Assembly (NCBI GenBank): GCA_963768415.1
Contig: CAVYHX010000008.1
Span: forward strand, 15,355-79,354
Direction of reading: 5' to 3'
Origin: CAVYHX01 sp963768415
GTDB taxonomy: Bacteria; Pseudomonadota; Gammaproteobacteria; UBA9214
DNA length: 64,000 nucleotides
Positions within the stretch are counted from its first letter, which is position 1; each line of letters starts with the position of its first letter. The notes beneath the pieces were generated by a model, which was not told where the DNA came from, ran no database searches, and was given only the letters and a program-made list of their open reading frames with translations. The translations under genes and the position numbers were made by a program. Of the stretch, positions 11,044-20,717 are shown piece by piece.

Positions 11044-11567
11044 TCGACATGCTGCTGCTGGGTTTTCTGATCGTCACCGCGCTGGCCATCATTCATCTGC
11101 GCGACCTGTTCGCCGTGGTCATGCTGTATGGCATCTACAGCTTCATCACGGCATCCCTGTTTGTCACGCTGGACGCCGTGGATGTCGCCTTTACCGAGGC
11201 CGCGGTCGGTGCCGGGATCACTACTTTCCTGATGCTGGCCACGCTGGCCCTGACCGTACGCCGCGAAAAGGCGCGGCAGCCGCGAACCCTGCTGCCGGTG
11301 CTGGTGATCTGCAGCGTCGGCGCGGTGCTGGTATACGGCACCTTTGACATGCCCCTGTTCAGTGATCCCGATGCACCGGTACACCGGCACGTGGCACCGA
11401 CTTACCTGCAGCAAACCCCGCAGGCGATCGGCATTCCCAACGTCGTCACCGCAATCCTGGCCAGCTATCGCGGCTACGATACCCTGGGCGAGATCACCGT
11501 CATCTTCACAGCCGGCATCGGCGTGCTGGCCCTGCTCGGTATCAAGAAGCGCGGGAGAAAACACTGA
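11031..11567 (+). CDS. DUF4040/MbhD-MbhE-like subunit, equivalent to the MrpA C-terminal part
   Basis: Membrane subunit corresponding to the region that in MrpA is fused behind the NuoL-like domain. The N-terminal half shows LRDLFAVVMLYGIYSF and AVDVAFTEAAVGAGITT, diagnostic of DUF4040/MbhD. The C-terminal half (IPNVVTAILASYRGYDTLGE) is the MbhE-like part. The start is unusual: AGGAGG at 11018-11023 is correctly placed for ATC 11031, whereas the first ATG (11049) is 25 bases away. I place the start at ATC 11031 with low certainty; it could be a rare ATC start or a sequence error. The gene ends in TGATG with mnhB. Confidence 0.85.
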   Translation: MEILIDMLLLGFLIVTALAIIHLRDLFAVVMLYGIYSFITASLFVTLDAVDVAFTEAAVGAGITTFLMLATLALTVRREKARQPRTLLPVLVICSVGAVLVYGTFDMPLFSDPDAPVHRHVAPTYLQQTPQAIGIPNVVTAILASYRGYDTLGEITVIFTAGIGVLALLGIKKRGRKH

Positions 11568-12004
11568 TGCGCACCCCGATCCAGCCGTACAACGTGGTAC
11601 TGCGCGTCGCGGCAAAGATGCTGATCCCGATCATCCTGATGTTCGCACTCTATGTACTGTTTCACGGCGAGTCCGGACCGGGGGGCGGCTTCCAGGCAGG
11701 CGTCATTTTTGCATCCGGATTCATCCTGTATGCCCTGGTATTCGGCATAGAAACGGCCCGGGCCGTCGCCCCGGGCCCGGTGCTGCGTGTACTGGCAGCG
11801 ATCGGCCTGCTGCTGTATATCGGGGTCGGGATCGCCACCCTGCTCGGCGGCGGTAACTACCTTGACTACAACGTACTGGCACAGAATAACGTGGCCGGGC
11901 AGCACCTGGGCATCCTGCTGATCGAGACGGGAATCGGGATCACGGTTGCCGCCGTGATGGTTATTATTTTTTTCACCTTCGCCGAGCGGGGGGCGCGCGA
12001 ATGA
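11567..12004 (+). CDS. mnhB: Mrp antiporter subunit B
   Basis: 145 residues with four membrane segments. The motifs FHGESGPGGGFQAGVIFA and GNYLDYN are strongly conserved in MnhB/MrpB. It starts within the stop codon of the previous gene and overlaps mnhC by 4 bp, so it is part of the same transcript. Confidence 0.95.
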   Translation: MRTPIQPYNVVLRVAAKMLIPIILMFALYVLFHGESGPGGGFQAGVIFASGFILYALVFGIETARAVAPGPVLRVLAAIGLLLYIGVGIATLLGGGNYLDYNVLAQNNVAGQHLGILLIETGIGITVAAVMVIIFFTFAERGARE

Positions 12005-12357
12005 GCATGCTCGTTGGACATTACAACTACTGGATTGTCATCTATCTGATGATGGCCGGCTTCTATGTGGTCATCGTGGATGGCAACCTGGTGAAGAAGA
12101 TCGTCGGCCTGAATATCTTCCAGGCCGGCGTATTCCTGCTATTCATCAGCATGGCCAAGGTGGAGAGCGGTACCGCGCCTATCCTGACGGATGACGCCAG
12201 CGTGTACTCCAATCCGCTGCCGCACGTCCTGATTCTCACCGCCATCGTGGTCGGTGTCGCCACCACCGCACTTGCGCTCGCTCTGGTGGTACGCATCAAC
12301 GAGGCCTACCACACTGTGGAGGAGGATGAGATACACGATCAGGAAAGCTCCTTTTGA
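12001..12357 (+). CDS. mnhC: Mrp antiporter subunit C (NuoK-like)
   Basis: 118 residues, three membrane segments. LVKKIVGLNIFQAGVFLLF and DPLPHVLILTAIVVGVATTA-type motifs (here NPLPHVLILTAIVVGV) identify MnhC/MrpC, a homologue of complex I NuoK. It overlaps the previous gene by 4 bp and shares its TTGA end with the start of the next. Confidence 0.95.
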   Translation: MSMLVGHYNYWIVIYLMMAGFYVVIVDGNLVKKIVGLNIFQAGVFLLFISMAKVESGTAPILTDDASVYSNPLPHVLILTAIVVGVATTALALALVVRINEAYHTVEEDEIHDQESSF

Positions 12358-13848
12358 TCTCGCCGCATTTACCGGTACTGCAGGTCGTTATCCCCCTGCT
12401 GGCCGCTCCCCTGTGCCTGCTGATCAACAGCCGCGGCTTTGCCTGGGGCATCAGCCTGCTGGCGAGCTGGACGAGTTTCGCGATTGCCGTACTGCTGCTT
12501 CAGGAAGTACAGACGGGGGGCGAAATCTCCTATGCACTGGGCGGCTGGTCCGCTCCCTGGGGCATCGAGTACCGCATCGATATCGTCAACGCCTTCGTGC
12601 TGCTGATTGTGACCGCCATCGGCGGCCTGGTGATGCTGTTCGCGCGGGCGAGCGTCGAACAGGAAATCCTCCATAGCCGCATCACCCTGTTCTACACCAT
12701 TTATCTGTTGTGCCTGACCGGCCTGCTCGGTATCGCGGTCACCGGCGACGTATTCAATCTGTACGTATTCATGGAAATTTCCGCGCTCTCTTCCTATATC
12801 CTGATTGCCCTCAGCCAGGAACGACGGGCACTGACAGCGGCCTATCAGTATCTGATGATGGGCACCATCGGTGCGACCTTCATCCTGATCGGTATCGGTA
12901 TGCTGTACATGATGACCGGGACGCTCAACATGCAGGACCTGGCCGCGCGCTTGCCCGCGGTTGCAGACACCCGTACGGTCGTCAGTGCATTTGCCTTCCT
13001 GACTGTGGGTGTCAGCATCAAGATTGCACTGGTACCACTGCATCTGTGGCTGCCCAATGCCTATGCCTACGCGCCCTCGGTAGTCACCGCGTTTATCGCC
13101 TCGACCGCCACCAAGGTCGCGTTTTATGTGCTGCTGCGCTTCCTGTTCACGATATTCGGTGTCACCTTTGCATTCCAGAGCATGCCGCTGGGCATCATCT
13201 TTCTCGCCCTGGGCCTGGGTGCGATGTTCGCGGCATCAACCGCGGCCATCTACCAGGACAATATCAAACGCATGCTGGCCTATTCCAGCATCGCCCAGAT
13301 CGGCTATATGGTACTCGCCCTCAGCTATGCAACCGCAACGGGGCTCACGGCTGCCATCCTGCACCTGTTCAATCACGCGCTGATGAAAGGGGCATTGTTC
13401 CTCGCGCTCGGCTGCATCGTCTACCGCCTCGGCATGGCAAATATCGAACAGCTGCGCGGTCTCGGCCCGCGGATGCCCTGGACCCTGACGGCCTTTGTCA
13501 TCGGCGGCCTGAGCCTTATCGGAGTGCCGCTGACCGTCGGCTTCATCAGCAAGTGGTACCTGGTGCTGGGCGCGCTGGAAAAGGGCTGGTGGCCGGTTGC
13601 CGTCGCGGTCCTGGCAACCTCGCTGCTGGCCGTGATTCTATATAGGGCGGGTGGTCGAGGCGGCCTGGTTCCAGTCACCGGTCGAAGCGGATGTGCAAGA
13701 GGCGCGGGAAGCACCGCTCTCCCTGCTACTGCCCACCTGGGCGCTGATCATCGCCAACCTCTACTTCGGCATCGATACCCGCCTGACAGTGGGAGTCGCA
13801 ACGCAAGCGGCGCAATGGTTGTTGGGAATGTGTGTGTTACCGTCATGA
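12354..13848 (+). CDS. mnhD: Mrp antiporter NuoM/N-like subunit D (one frameshift)
   Basis: Proton/cation-translocating subunit, about 497 residues once restored. The start is TTG 12354 in TTGA overlap with mnhC, behind AGGAAAG. Conserved functional regions: VFMEISALSSYILIAL with the membrane Glu, and IKIALVPLHLWLPNAY with the membrane Lys, then ASTATKVAFY. Near 13645 the frame shifts by one (CTATATAGGGCGG): removing one base gives continuous YGRVVEAAWF and a normal C-terminus that ends at 13848 in ATGA overlap with the next gene. Read without correction, the frame fuses artificially into the next gene. Confidence 0.88.
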
Positions 13849-15299
13849 ACGCGCTGCACCTGTCACTCTGGATACCACTCGCCGGCGCCCTGTTGATTGT
13901 AGCTCACAGGACGTCACCCCAACCTGCGCGAGGCGGTCAGCCTGCGTTACTGCATTCCTGCTGTTTTGCTCCATCGCCTCCCTCGCACCAGCCGTCCTTG
14001 ACGGCGCACGCCCCACCCTGGTGCTGGCCGAACCGCTACCGGATCTGGCGCTGCAATTTACAGTGGAACCACTGGGCATGCTGTTTGCACTGCTGGCCAG
14101 CTCTGTTGTGGATCGTGACTACCATTTACTCCATCGGGTACATGCGCGCGCGCCAGGAACAACACCAGACGCGTTTTTATGCCTGCTTTGCGCTCTCGCT
14201 GTGGGCGGCGGTGGGCATCGCGTTCGCCGGCAACCTGTTCACGCTGTTCATATTCTATGAACTGCTCACCCTGTCGACCTATCCGCTGGTGACCCATGCG
14301 GGCGACGATGCGGCCCGCAAAGCAGGCCGCATGTACCTCGGTTACCTGCTTGGCACATCCATCATCCTGCTGTTGCTGGCGCTGGTCTGGACCTGGTCAC
14401 TGACCGGGACGCTGGACTTCCGTACCGGCGGCATACTCGAGGGCACGGTGACACCCGGCACCGCGAGCATCCTGCTGGTACTCTTCCTTTTCGGCATCGG
14501 CAAGGCCGCCGTCATGCCGTTTCACCTGTGGCTGCCAGCCGCCATGGTGGCACCGGTACCGGTTAGCGCCTTGCTGCACGCTGTCGCCGTGGTGAAGGCC
14601 GGCGTGTTTACCGTGCTCAAGGTTGCCATCTACATTTTCGGCATCGATTTTCTGGCGGAGATTCCGGCTACCCGCTGGCTGATGTATGTCGCTGCTGCAT
14701 CCTTGCTGCTGGCCGCGTTTGTTGCCCTGCAGCAGGATAACCTCAAACTGCGGCTGGCCTGGTCGACCATCAGCCACCTGTCCTACGTTGTCCTGGGTGC
14801 GCTGCTGGCAACCTCGCTGGGCATCGTGGGCGGCGGCATGCACATCGTCATGCACGCCTTTGCCAAGATCACGCTGTTCTTCTGCGCCGGCGCCATCCTG
14901 GTATCCACGCACAAGACACGGATCAGTGAAATGGACGGCCTCGGACGGCGTATGCCGTTTACCATGGCGGCGTTTTTTATTGCCAGCCTCAGCATCATCG
15001 GACTGCCACCGCTGGGGGGGTTCTGGAGCAAGTGGTATCTTGCCCTGGGAACGCTGGACGCACACCAACTGTCCATGCTGGGGGTATTGATTGCCGGTTC
15101 CATGCTCAATATAGCCTATTTATTACCCATTCCGATGCGGGCCTTTTTCAGCCGCGAAGCGGATGGTCCTGAAAATCAGGGATTACAGGAAGCACCACCG
15201 GCCTGTGTGGCGGCGCTGCTACTGACCGCAGTGGCCTGCGTGGTGCTGTTTTTTATCCCGGGGCCGGTTTACCGTCTCATGCAACTGCTGGTGACTTAA
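13845..15299 (+). CDS. Second NuoL/M/N-like Mrp antiporter subunit (three frameshifts)
   Basis: About 484 residues when restored. Single-base shifts near 13913, 13950 and 14103 move the frame by one each time; together they return it to the original frame. Removing one base at each gives continuous text: HRTHPNLREAVSL, then TAFLLFCSIASLAPAVL, then LLASLLWIVTTIYSIGYM. Downstream are IFYELLTLSTYPLV (membrane Glu) and GKAAVMPFHLWLPAAM (membrane Lys), typical of ion-translocating antiporter subunits. It may take the role of the NuoL-like half of MrpA. The start ATG 13845 overlaps the stop of the preceding mnhD. Confidence 0.85.
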   Translation: MNALHLSLWIPLAGALLIVAHRTSPQPARGGQPALLHSCCFAPSPPSHQPSLTAHAPPWCWPNRYRIWRCNLQWNHWACCLHCWPALLWIVTTIYSIGYMRARQEQHQTRFYACFALSLWAAVGIAFAGNLFTLFIFYELLTLSTYPLVTHAGDDAARKAGRMYLGYLLGTSIILLLLALVWTWSLTGTLDFRTGGILEGTVTPGTASILLVLFLFGIGKAAVMPFHLWLPAAMVAPVPVSALLHAVAVVKAGVFTVLKVAIYIFGIDFLAEIPATRWLMYVAAASLLLAAFVALQQDNLKLRLAWSTISHLSYVVLGALLATSLGIVGGGMHIVMHAFAKITLFFCAGAILVSTHKTRISEMDGLGRRMPFTMAAFFIASLSIIGLPPLGGFWSKWYLALGTLDAHQLSMLGVLIAGSMLNIAYLLPIPMRAFFSREADGPENQGLQEAPPACVAALLLTAVACVVLFFIPGPVYRLMQLLVT

Positions 15300-15303
15300 A
15301 TCA

Positions 15304-15552
15304 ATGCAACAGGAACGACAACATCTTTTTGACAAGCCGGGAAATGTCAGGCGCCTGTTGAGGATGCTGTATCTGGCCTGTGCCCTGCTGCTGGTGGCCG
15401 ATCTGTTCATTCACCGCCATGTGATCCATGCCTGGGAATCACTCTGGGGTTTTTACGCCTTCTATGGATTCGTTGCCTGTGTTGCGCTGGTCCTGCTGGC
15501 CAAGCTACTGCGCAAGATCCTGAAACGTCCCGAAGATTATTATGACAGGTAG
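15304..15552 (+). CDS. Small two-helix membrane protein in Mrp operon
   Basis: 82 residues with two hydrophobic segments (about 22-37 and 47-66) and a basic, then acidic tail (RKILKRPEDYYDR). I do not recognise a named family. Its place between two NuoL/M/N-like genes, 4 bp after one and overlapping the next by 11 bp, suggests an accessory or assembly subunit of the antiporter. Function is not established from sequence. Confidence 0.8.
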   Translation: MQQERQHLFDKPGNVRRLLRMLYLACALLLVADLFIHRHVIHAWESLWGFYAFYGFVACVALVLLAKLLRKILKRPEDYYDR

Positions 15553-17241
15553 CCTGCCGCCCTTTGCCGTCTTCTTTGCCGGCGCACTGCTGGTTGCACT
15601 GGCGCCGGTACGTCTGCACAAGTTCCTGCTGCTGCTTGTTCCCGTGGTCGGTGGCCTGCAGCTGCTGGGGATACCGGAAGCGCATGTTATTGCCGTCCCG
15701 GCAATGGGCTATGAACTGATACTGTACCGGGTCGACCGGCTGAGCCTGTTGTTCGGGTACATTTTCACGCTCGCCGCCTTTATCAGTATTGTCTTTTCCC
15801 TGCATCTGCGCGACCGTCTCCAGCATGTGTCCGGACTGGTCTATGCCGGCAGTGCGCTGGGGGCGGTGTTTGCCGGCGACCTGATCACCCTGTTTGTGTT
15901 CTGGGAGCTGACGGCAATTTCCTCTGTATTCCTGATCTGGGCCAGGGCGCACACCGGCGTCCATGGGCGCAGGCTGGCGCTACCTGGTCATCCAGTTCGG
16001 ATCGGGCCTGCTGCTGCTGGCCGGCATCCTGATCCGCTACAGCGAAACCGGGTCACTGGCGTTTACCTATATCGGCCTTGACGGGCTGTCGGGCTGGCTG
16101 ATATTCAGCGCATTTGGCATCAAATGCGCCTTCCCGCTGTTGCATAGCTGGCTGACCGATGCCTACCCCAGGGCCACGCCAACGGGCGCGGTGTTCCTCA
16201 GTGTCTTTACGACCAAGGTGGCGGTCTATGCCCTGGCGCGCGGCTTTCCCGGCACCGAGATCCTGATCTATATCGGCGCCCTGATGACCTGCTTTCCGAT
16301 CTTCTATGCCGTTATTGAAAATGATCTGCGGCGGGTGCTGGGTTACAGCTTGATCAACCAGCTCGGCTTCATGGTATGCGGTATCGGCATTGGTACCACT
16401 CTTGCCATCAATGGTGCGGTATCGCATGCCTTCAGCCATATTATTTACAAGGCCCTGCTGTTCATGTCCATGGGCGCGGTGCTGCACATGACCGGAAAGA
16501 TCAAGGGCACCGAGCTCGGCGGACTCTACAAAACCATGCCGGTCACGACGGGCCTGTGTATTATCGGTTCCTGCTCGATTTCAGCATTTCCCCTGTTCAG
16601 CGGTTTCGTCAGCAAGTCGATGGTGCTGGCCGCCGCGCTGGAGGAAAACCACGACTGGGTCTGGCTGGCATTACTGCTTGCCTCGGCCGGCGTATTTCAC
16701 CATGCCGGCATCAAGATTCCGTTCTTTACCTTCTTCGCACGGGATTCCGGTATTCGTGTATCTGAACCGCCACTTAACATGCTGCTGGCGATGGGACTGG
16801 CCGCTGTGTTGTGCGTGTTCATCGGTATCTGGCCCGGTGTGCTGTACAGCCTGTTGCCGTACCCCGTGGAATATTCCCCCTATACGGCCACGCATGTACT
16901 TGCACAGCTGCAATTGCTGTTCTTTGCGGCGCTGGCATTTACCTGGCTCAAATTGAGCGGTCTGTACCCGCCGGAGACGCGGTCGAGTCAATATTGATGC
17001 GGAGTGGGTCTACCGCTGGCTGGGGCCGCGGGCCGTCAGTCAGGCGACGCAGGTGCTCAGCCGCTGGCATGCACATATGCGCATCGGTTTTCTGAGACAC
17101 GTAGGGAGTCTGTTTGGCACGCTGTTCCTGTATCACGGACCGCGGGGAATCCTGGCGCGCACCTGGCCGACCGGCAGCATGGTGCTGTGGGTTGCCGTGC
17201 TGCTGGGCGCCTATCTGCTTGCCTACCTGTTGAGATTCTGA
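15542..17241 (+). CDS. Third NuoL/M/N-like Mrp antiporter subunit D paralogue (two frameshifts)
   Basis: About 565 residues when restored. The first segment carries LFVFWELTAISSVFLIW with the membrane Glu. A shift near 15960 leads into WRYLVIQFGSGLLLLAG and IKCAFPLLHSWLTDAYPRA with the membrane Lys. A second shift near 16985 (after PPETRSS) leads into NIDAEWVYRWLGPRA, a C-terminal extension common in antiporter subunit D proteins of this type, ending LAYLLRF. Each junction is repaired by removing one base. It is the last gene of the Mrp operon and is followed by a hairpin array. Confidence 0.85.
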
Positions 17242-17251
17242 GTTATCACGC

Positions 17252-17580
17252 GTAGGGCGCAATAGCGCAGCGTATTGCGCCGAATGTCCCCTACCCGTTT
17301 CGATCAAATCAACCCTTGTAGGGCGCAATAGCGCAGCGTATTGCGCCGAATGATCCCCTACCCGTTTCGATCAAATCAACCCTTGTAGGGCGCAATAGCG
17401 CAGCGTATTGCGCCGAATGATCCCCTGCTGCCGGTCTCGATCGAATCAACCCTTGTAGGGCGCAATAGCGCAGCGTATTGCGCCGAATGTCCCCTACCCG
17501 TTTCGATCAAATCAACCCTTGTAGGGCGCAATAGCGCAGCGTATTGCGCCGAATGATCCCCTGCCGGTCTCGATCGAATC
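17252..17580. repeat. Five tandem hairpin repeats (66-70 bp) between convergent genes
   Basis: Copies of GTAGGGCGCAATAGCGCAGC begin at 17252, 17318, 17385, 17455 and 17521. Each contains the palindrome GGCGCAATAGCGCAGCGTAT with its partner TTGCGCC, then a spacer ending in ATCAACCCTTG or a variant. The array fills the gap between the Mrp operon (+) and nhaD (-), whose stop codon lies at its edge, so it probably serves as a two-way terminator. Unit lengths vary by a few bases in the spacer. Confidence 0.9.
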
Positions 17581-18997
17581 AGAAATAGTCACTGTTTAGC
17601 CACATATGGGCATAAATACTGGCGACATAACCGAGCGCAATGACCGGGCTCCATTTGAGATGACCGAAGAAGGTATATTTACCCCGGGCGTGGCCCATTA
17701 GCGCAACCCCGGCAGCCGAGCCGACCGAGAGCAGGCTGCCACCCACACCGGCGGTGAGTGTGACCAGTAACCACTGGCCGGTGGACATGTCGGGCTGCAT
17801 AGTGAGCACGGCAAACATGACCGGGATGTTGTCCACAACTGCAGACAGCAGACCAACGCTGATATTGGCTGCGGTAGCGCCCCACTGGGTATACATGAGT
17901 TCCGATACCATACCAAGGTAACCGATAAAGCCCAGTCCACCGACGCAGGCAACGACCCCGTAGAAAAACAGCAGGGTGTCCCATTCGGCGCGTGCCACAG
18001 GACGGAAAACATCGAAGGGTATGACATCGCCGAGCTGCCCGTCATGCTCGGCGTTGTCCGGACTGGCATGTTCACGGTGTGCGGTTTTCTTCAGATAAAA
18101 CCCGAACAGCTGCAGGTAGCTCAGCCCGGTCAGCATGCCGATGACCGGCGGCAGATGCAGGACGCTGTGGAATGATACGGCAGTTACAATGGTGAGCAGG
18201 AACAGTACGATAATCCGGCGTGCGCCACGCATCAGTGGAATTCTATACCCGCCGGGCACGGGTTTCAGGTTGGGTACGGCAAGTGACATTATGACAGCCG
18301 GCACAAGGAAATTAAGCAGCGCCGGCAGGAACAGGGCAAAGAAGTCCCAAAAATCCACAATGCCCTTCTGCCAGACCATCAGGGTCGTAATATCACCGAA
18401 TGGCGAGAACGCGCCGCCGGCATTGGCAGCAACGACGATGTTGATACAGGCCAGTGTGACAAAGCGATTATTGTCACCGCCCACGGCCAGCACCACGGCA
18501 CACATGAGTAACGCCGTGGTCAGGTTATCCGCCACGGGTGATATGAAAAACGCCAGGATTCCGGTAATCCAGAACAGCGCACGGAAACTGAAACCGCGGG
18601 CAATCAACCAGCCCCGCAGGGCATCGAACACGCGCCGCTCGTCCATGGCGTTGATGTAGGTCATCGCGACCAGCAGAAACAACATCAACTCCGCATATTC
18701 CAGCAGCGTATGGCGCACGGCCTGCTCCGCCATATGCGGCATTCCGTGGGCATTGTAGACCCACGCAATGGTGCCCCAGATGATACCGGCAGCCAGGATC
18801 ACGGGCTTGGACTTGCGCAGATTGGTAAATTCCTCGGCCATCACCACCAGGTAGGCCAGCAGGAAGATGACAATGGCAAACAGACCGGCCCAGTGGCCGG
18901 TCAAATCGAGCTGCTGTTCACCGTATACCGCGGCCAGCACAGCTTCGGGCAGCATTGCCAGACATGTGACGGCCGCAAATCTCATCAAACAATACAT
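17579..18997 (-). CDS. nhaD: NhaD-type Na+/H+ antiporter
   Basis: 472 residues, about 12 hydrophobic segments, with a possible N-terminal signal-like segment (residues 5-22). Motifs FISPVADNLTTALLMCAVVL and AGGAFSPFGDITTLMVWQKG are those of the NhaD branch of the ArsB/NhaD superfamily; the second half repeats the theme with AVVDNIPVMFAVLTMQ and GGSLLSVGSAAGVALMG. It expels Na+ or Li+ in exchange for protons, commonly in alkaliphiles and marine bacteria. It is intact, unlike several neighbours. Together with the Mrp operon it gives this locus two independent sodium/proton exchangers. Start ATG 18997; an in-frame ATG at 18985 is possible. Confidence 0.93.
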   Translation of the reverse strand: MYCLMRFAAVTCLAMLPEAVLAAVYGEQQLDLTGHWAGLFAIVIFLLAYLVVMAEEFTNLRKSKPVILAAGIIWGTIAWVYNAHGMPHMAEQAVRHTLLEYAELMLFLLVAMTYINAMDERRVFDALRGWLIARGFSFRALFWITGILAFFISPVADNLTTALLMCAVVLAVGGDNNRFVTLACINIVVAANAGGAFSPFGDITTLMVWQKGIVDFWDFFALFLPALLNFLVPAVIMSLAVPNLKPVPGGYRIPLMRGARRIIVLFLLTIVTAVSFHSVLHLPPVIGMLTGLSYLQLFGFYLKKTAHREHASPDNAEHDGQLGDVIPFDVFRPVARAEWDTLLFFYGVVACVGGLGFIGYLGMVSELMYTQWGATAANISVGLLSAVVDNIPVMFAVLTMQPDMSTGQWLLVTLTAGVGGSLLSVGSAAGVALMGHARGKYTFFGHLKWSPVIALGYVASIYAHMWLNSDYF

Positions 18998-19115
18998 TTC
19001 AGGATGTACCTCAATACTTTGGATTCATCATCAGAGAAGACCGGGACAGATCCCGGTTCAGCTTAATTCGTCAAACCACACCAGACGGACGCCAATGATA
19101 CAGGTATGAATAAAA

Positions 19116-19248
19116 ATGGGGACATTCCAGATTTTTAAATCCACCGCGCAATTCGGGTGAAAAATCCGGTATAAGGACAATAAATGGGGACATTCCAGAT
19201 TTTAATCGACCCGGTTAAGCGGGTGAAAAATCTGGAATGTCCCCATTT
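19116..19248. repeat. Two copies of the GGGGACATTCCAG hairpin element
   Basis: The second copy (19185-19245) is near-perfect: TGGGGACATTCCAGATTTT pairs with AAAATCTGGAATGTCCCCA around an inner stem ACCCG/CGGGT. The first copy (from 19116) has the same left arm but a decayed right arm (GGGTGAAAAATCCGGTAT). The right end abuts the lpdA stop codon, so the hairpin may act as its terminator. Such elements look like REP-type mobile repeats; no transposase is present in the window. Confidence 0.8.
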
Positions 19249-20688
19249 TTATGATCGGCGCTTGCTTCTTGCGATATGCAGTGCGCGGCCATCAACGGCG
19301 AGTGCGGCTTCGTGCAGGGCTTCAGATAACGTGGGGTGCGCGAAGATGGTGCGCGCGATATCCTCGCTGCTGGCATCGAATTCCATGGCCATGACCGCCT
19401 GACCGATCAGCTCCGACGCGGACGCGCCGATGATGTGGACGCCGAGAACACGATCGGTTGTGGCGTCGCTCAGCACTTTTACCATGCCATCCGTCTCGTG
19501 CATGGCGCGCGCACGGCCGCTGGCGGCGAACGGGAACATCCCGCTGCGGTACTCCACGCCATGCTGTTTGAGCACCTCTTCGGTCGCGCCTACCCAGGCA
19601 ATTTCGGGATGGGTATAGATTACCGAGGCGATGGCTTCATAATTGACTTCTCCGCCCTGTCCGGCGATCCGCTCGGCGACGGCAACGCCCTCCTCGGAGC
19701 CCTTGTGTGCAAGCATCGGTCCGCGCACGGCATCGCCGATGGCATACACGCTCGGCAGACTGGTCTCGCAATAATCGTTCACATGTATGAAACCGCCCTC
19801 ATCCAGCAGCAGCTCGGCCTCGGCAGAAGCGAGATCTTCCGTGGCGGGGCGGCGTCCGACGGCGACGATCAGGCGATCCACACTCAATGCATGCTTGCCG
19901 GACGCATCCTGGTACTCCAGCGTCACCTCCTTGTCAGTTAGCTCGCTCGACTTGACCAGGGCGCCCAGCCGAATATCCAGGCCCTGTTTCTGGTACAGCT
20001 TCAACGCCGATTTCGCAATCAGCTTGTCCGCCATGGCCAGAAATTCTTCCTGTGCCTCCAGCAGCGTAACCTCGGCACCCAGCCGCCGCCAGACGCTGCC
20101 CAGTTCCAGTCCGATGACGCCGGCACCGATCACACCCAGACGCCCGGGTACCGTATCCCATTCCAGCGCGCCGGCGGAATCCACAATCCGGTCGTCCGCG
20201 AGCGGCACGGCATCCAGCGTCACCGGAGCGGAACCGGGCGCGAGGATTACGTGGTCCGCCGAGATGGTTTTCTTTTTACCCTTGTGCGGCACTACAGTGA
20301 CCTTGCGGTCGGGCTGCAGCTGTCCGCGGCCCTGAAACCAGTCGATGAGATTCGCAACGAACAGGCCGGCAATTCCCTGGGTAAGATCCCTGACAATCTT
20401 GTCCTTGTGTCCGATCATGGCTGCAACATCCAGTTCGACACCCGTCACATTGATGCCATGGCCGGCACTGCCGTGCTGCATACGGTCGTAGAACTCGGAG
20501 CTTTCCAGCAACGCCTTCGAGGGAATGCAGCCGGCATTCAGACAGGTTCCGCCCAGCGTCGGCTTGCCGGTCTTGTCAAGCCAGTCATCGACACAGGCGG
20601 TCTGCAAACCGAGCTGTGCGCAACGGATGGCAGCGACATAACCTGCCGGACCGCCGCCGATTACAATAACGTCATAGTGTTTTTTCAT
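19249..20688 (-). CDS. lpdA: Dihydrolipoamide dehydrogenase (E3)
   Basis: FAD-dependent flavoprotein that reoxidises lipoyl groups of 2-oxoacid dehydrogenases with NAD+. 479 residues, full length. FAD-binding GGGPAGYVAA (11-20), redox-active disulfide GGTCLNAGCIPSK (~46-58), NAD-binding GAGVIGLELGSVW (~180), second FAD motif VYAIGDAV (~313) and the catalytic dyad region HPTLSEALHEA (~452). It lies downstream of sucA and sucB on the same strand, separated from sucB by 211 bp of hairpin repeats. Probably the E3 for the 2-oxoglutarate dehydrogenase complex. Confidence 0.97.
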   Translation of the reverse strand: MKKHYDVIVIGGGPAGYVAAIRCAQLGLQTACVDDWLDKTGKPTLGGTCLNAGCIPSKALLESSEFYDRMQHGSAGHGINVTGVELDVAAMIGHKDKIVRDLTQGIAGLFVANLIDWFQGRGQLQPDRKVTVVPHKGKKKTISADHVILAPGSAPVTLDAVPLADDRIVDSAGALEWDTVPGRLGVIGAGVIGLELGSVWRRLGAEVTLLEAQEEFLAMADKLIAKSALKLYQKQGLDIRLGALVKSSELTDKEVTLEYQDASGKHALSVDRLIVAVGRRPATEDLASAEAELLLDEGGFIHVNDYCETSLPSVYAIGDAVRGPMLAHKGSEEGVAVAERIAGQGGEVNYEAIASVIYTHPEIAWVGATEEVLKQHGVEYRSGMFPFAASGRARAMHETDGMVKVLSDATTDRVLGVHIIGASASELIGQAVMAMEFDASSEDIARTIFAHPTLSEALHEAALAVDGRALHIARSKRRS

Positions 20689-20717
20689 ATAATGAATTGT
20701 CTCATTGTTGTTCCATA

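Noticed and set aside
12354..15299. One 981-residue fused antiporter protein
   Set aside because: The fusion is made by frameshifts; the corrected text gives two proteins with an ATGA overlap at 13845-13848.
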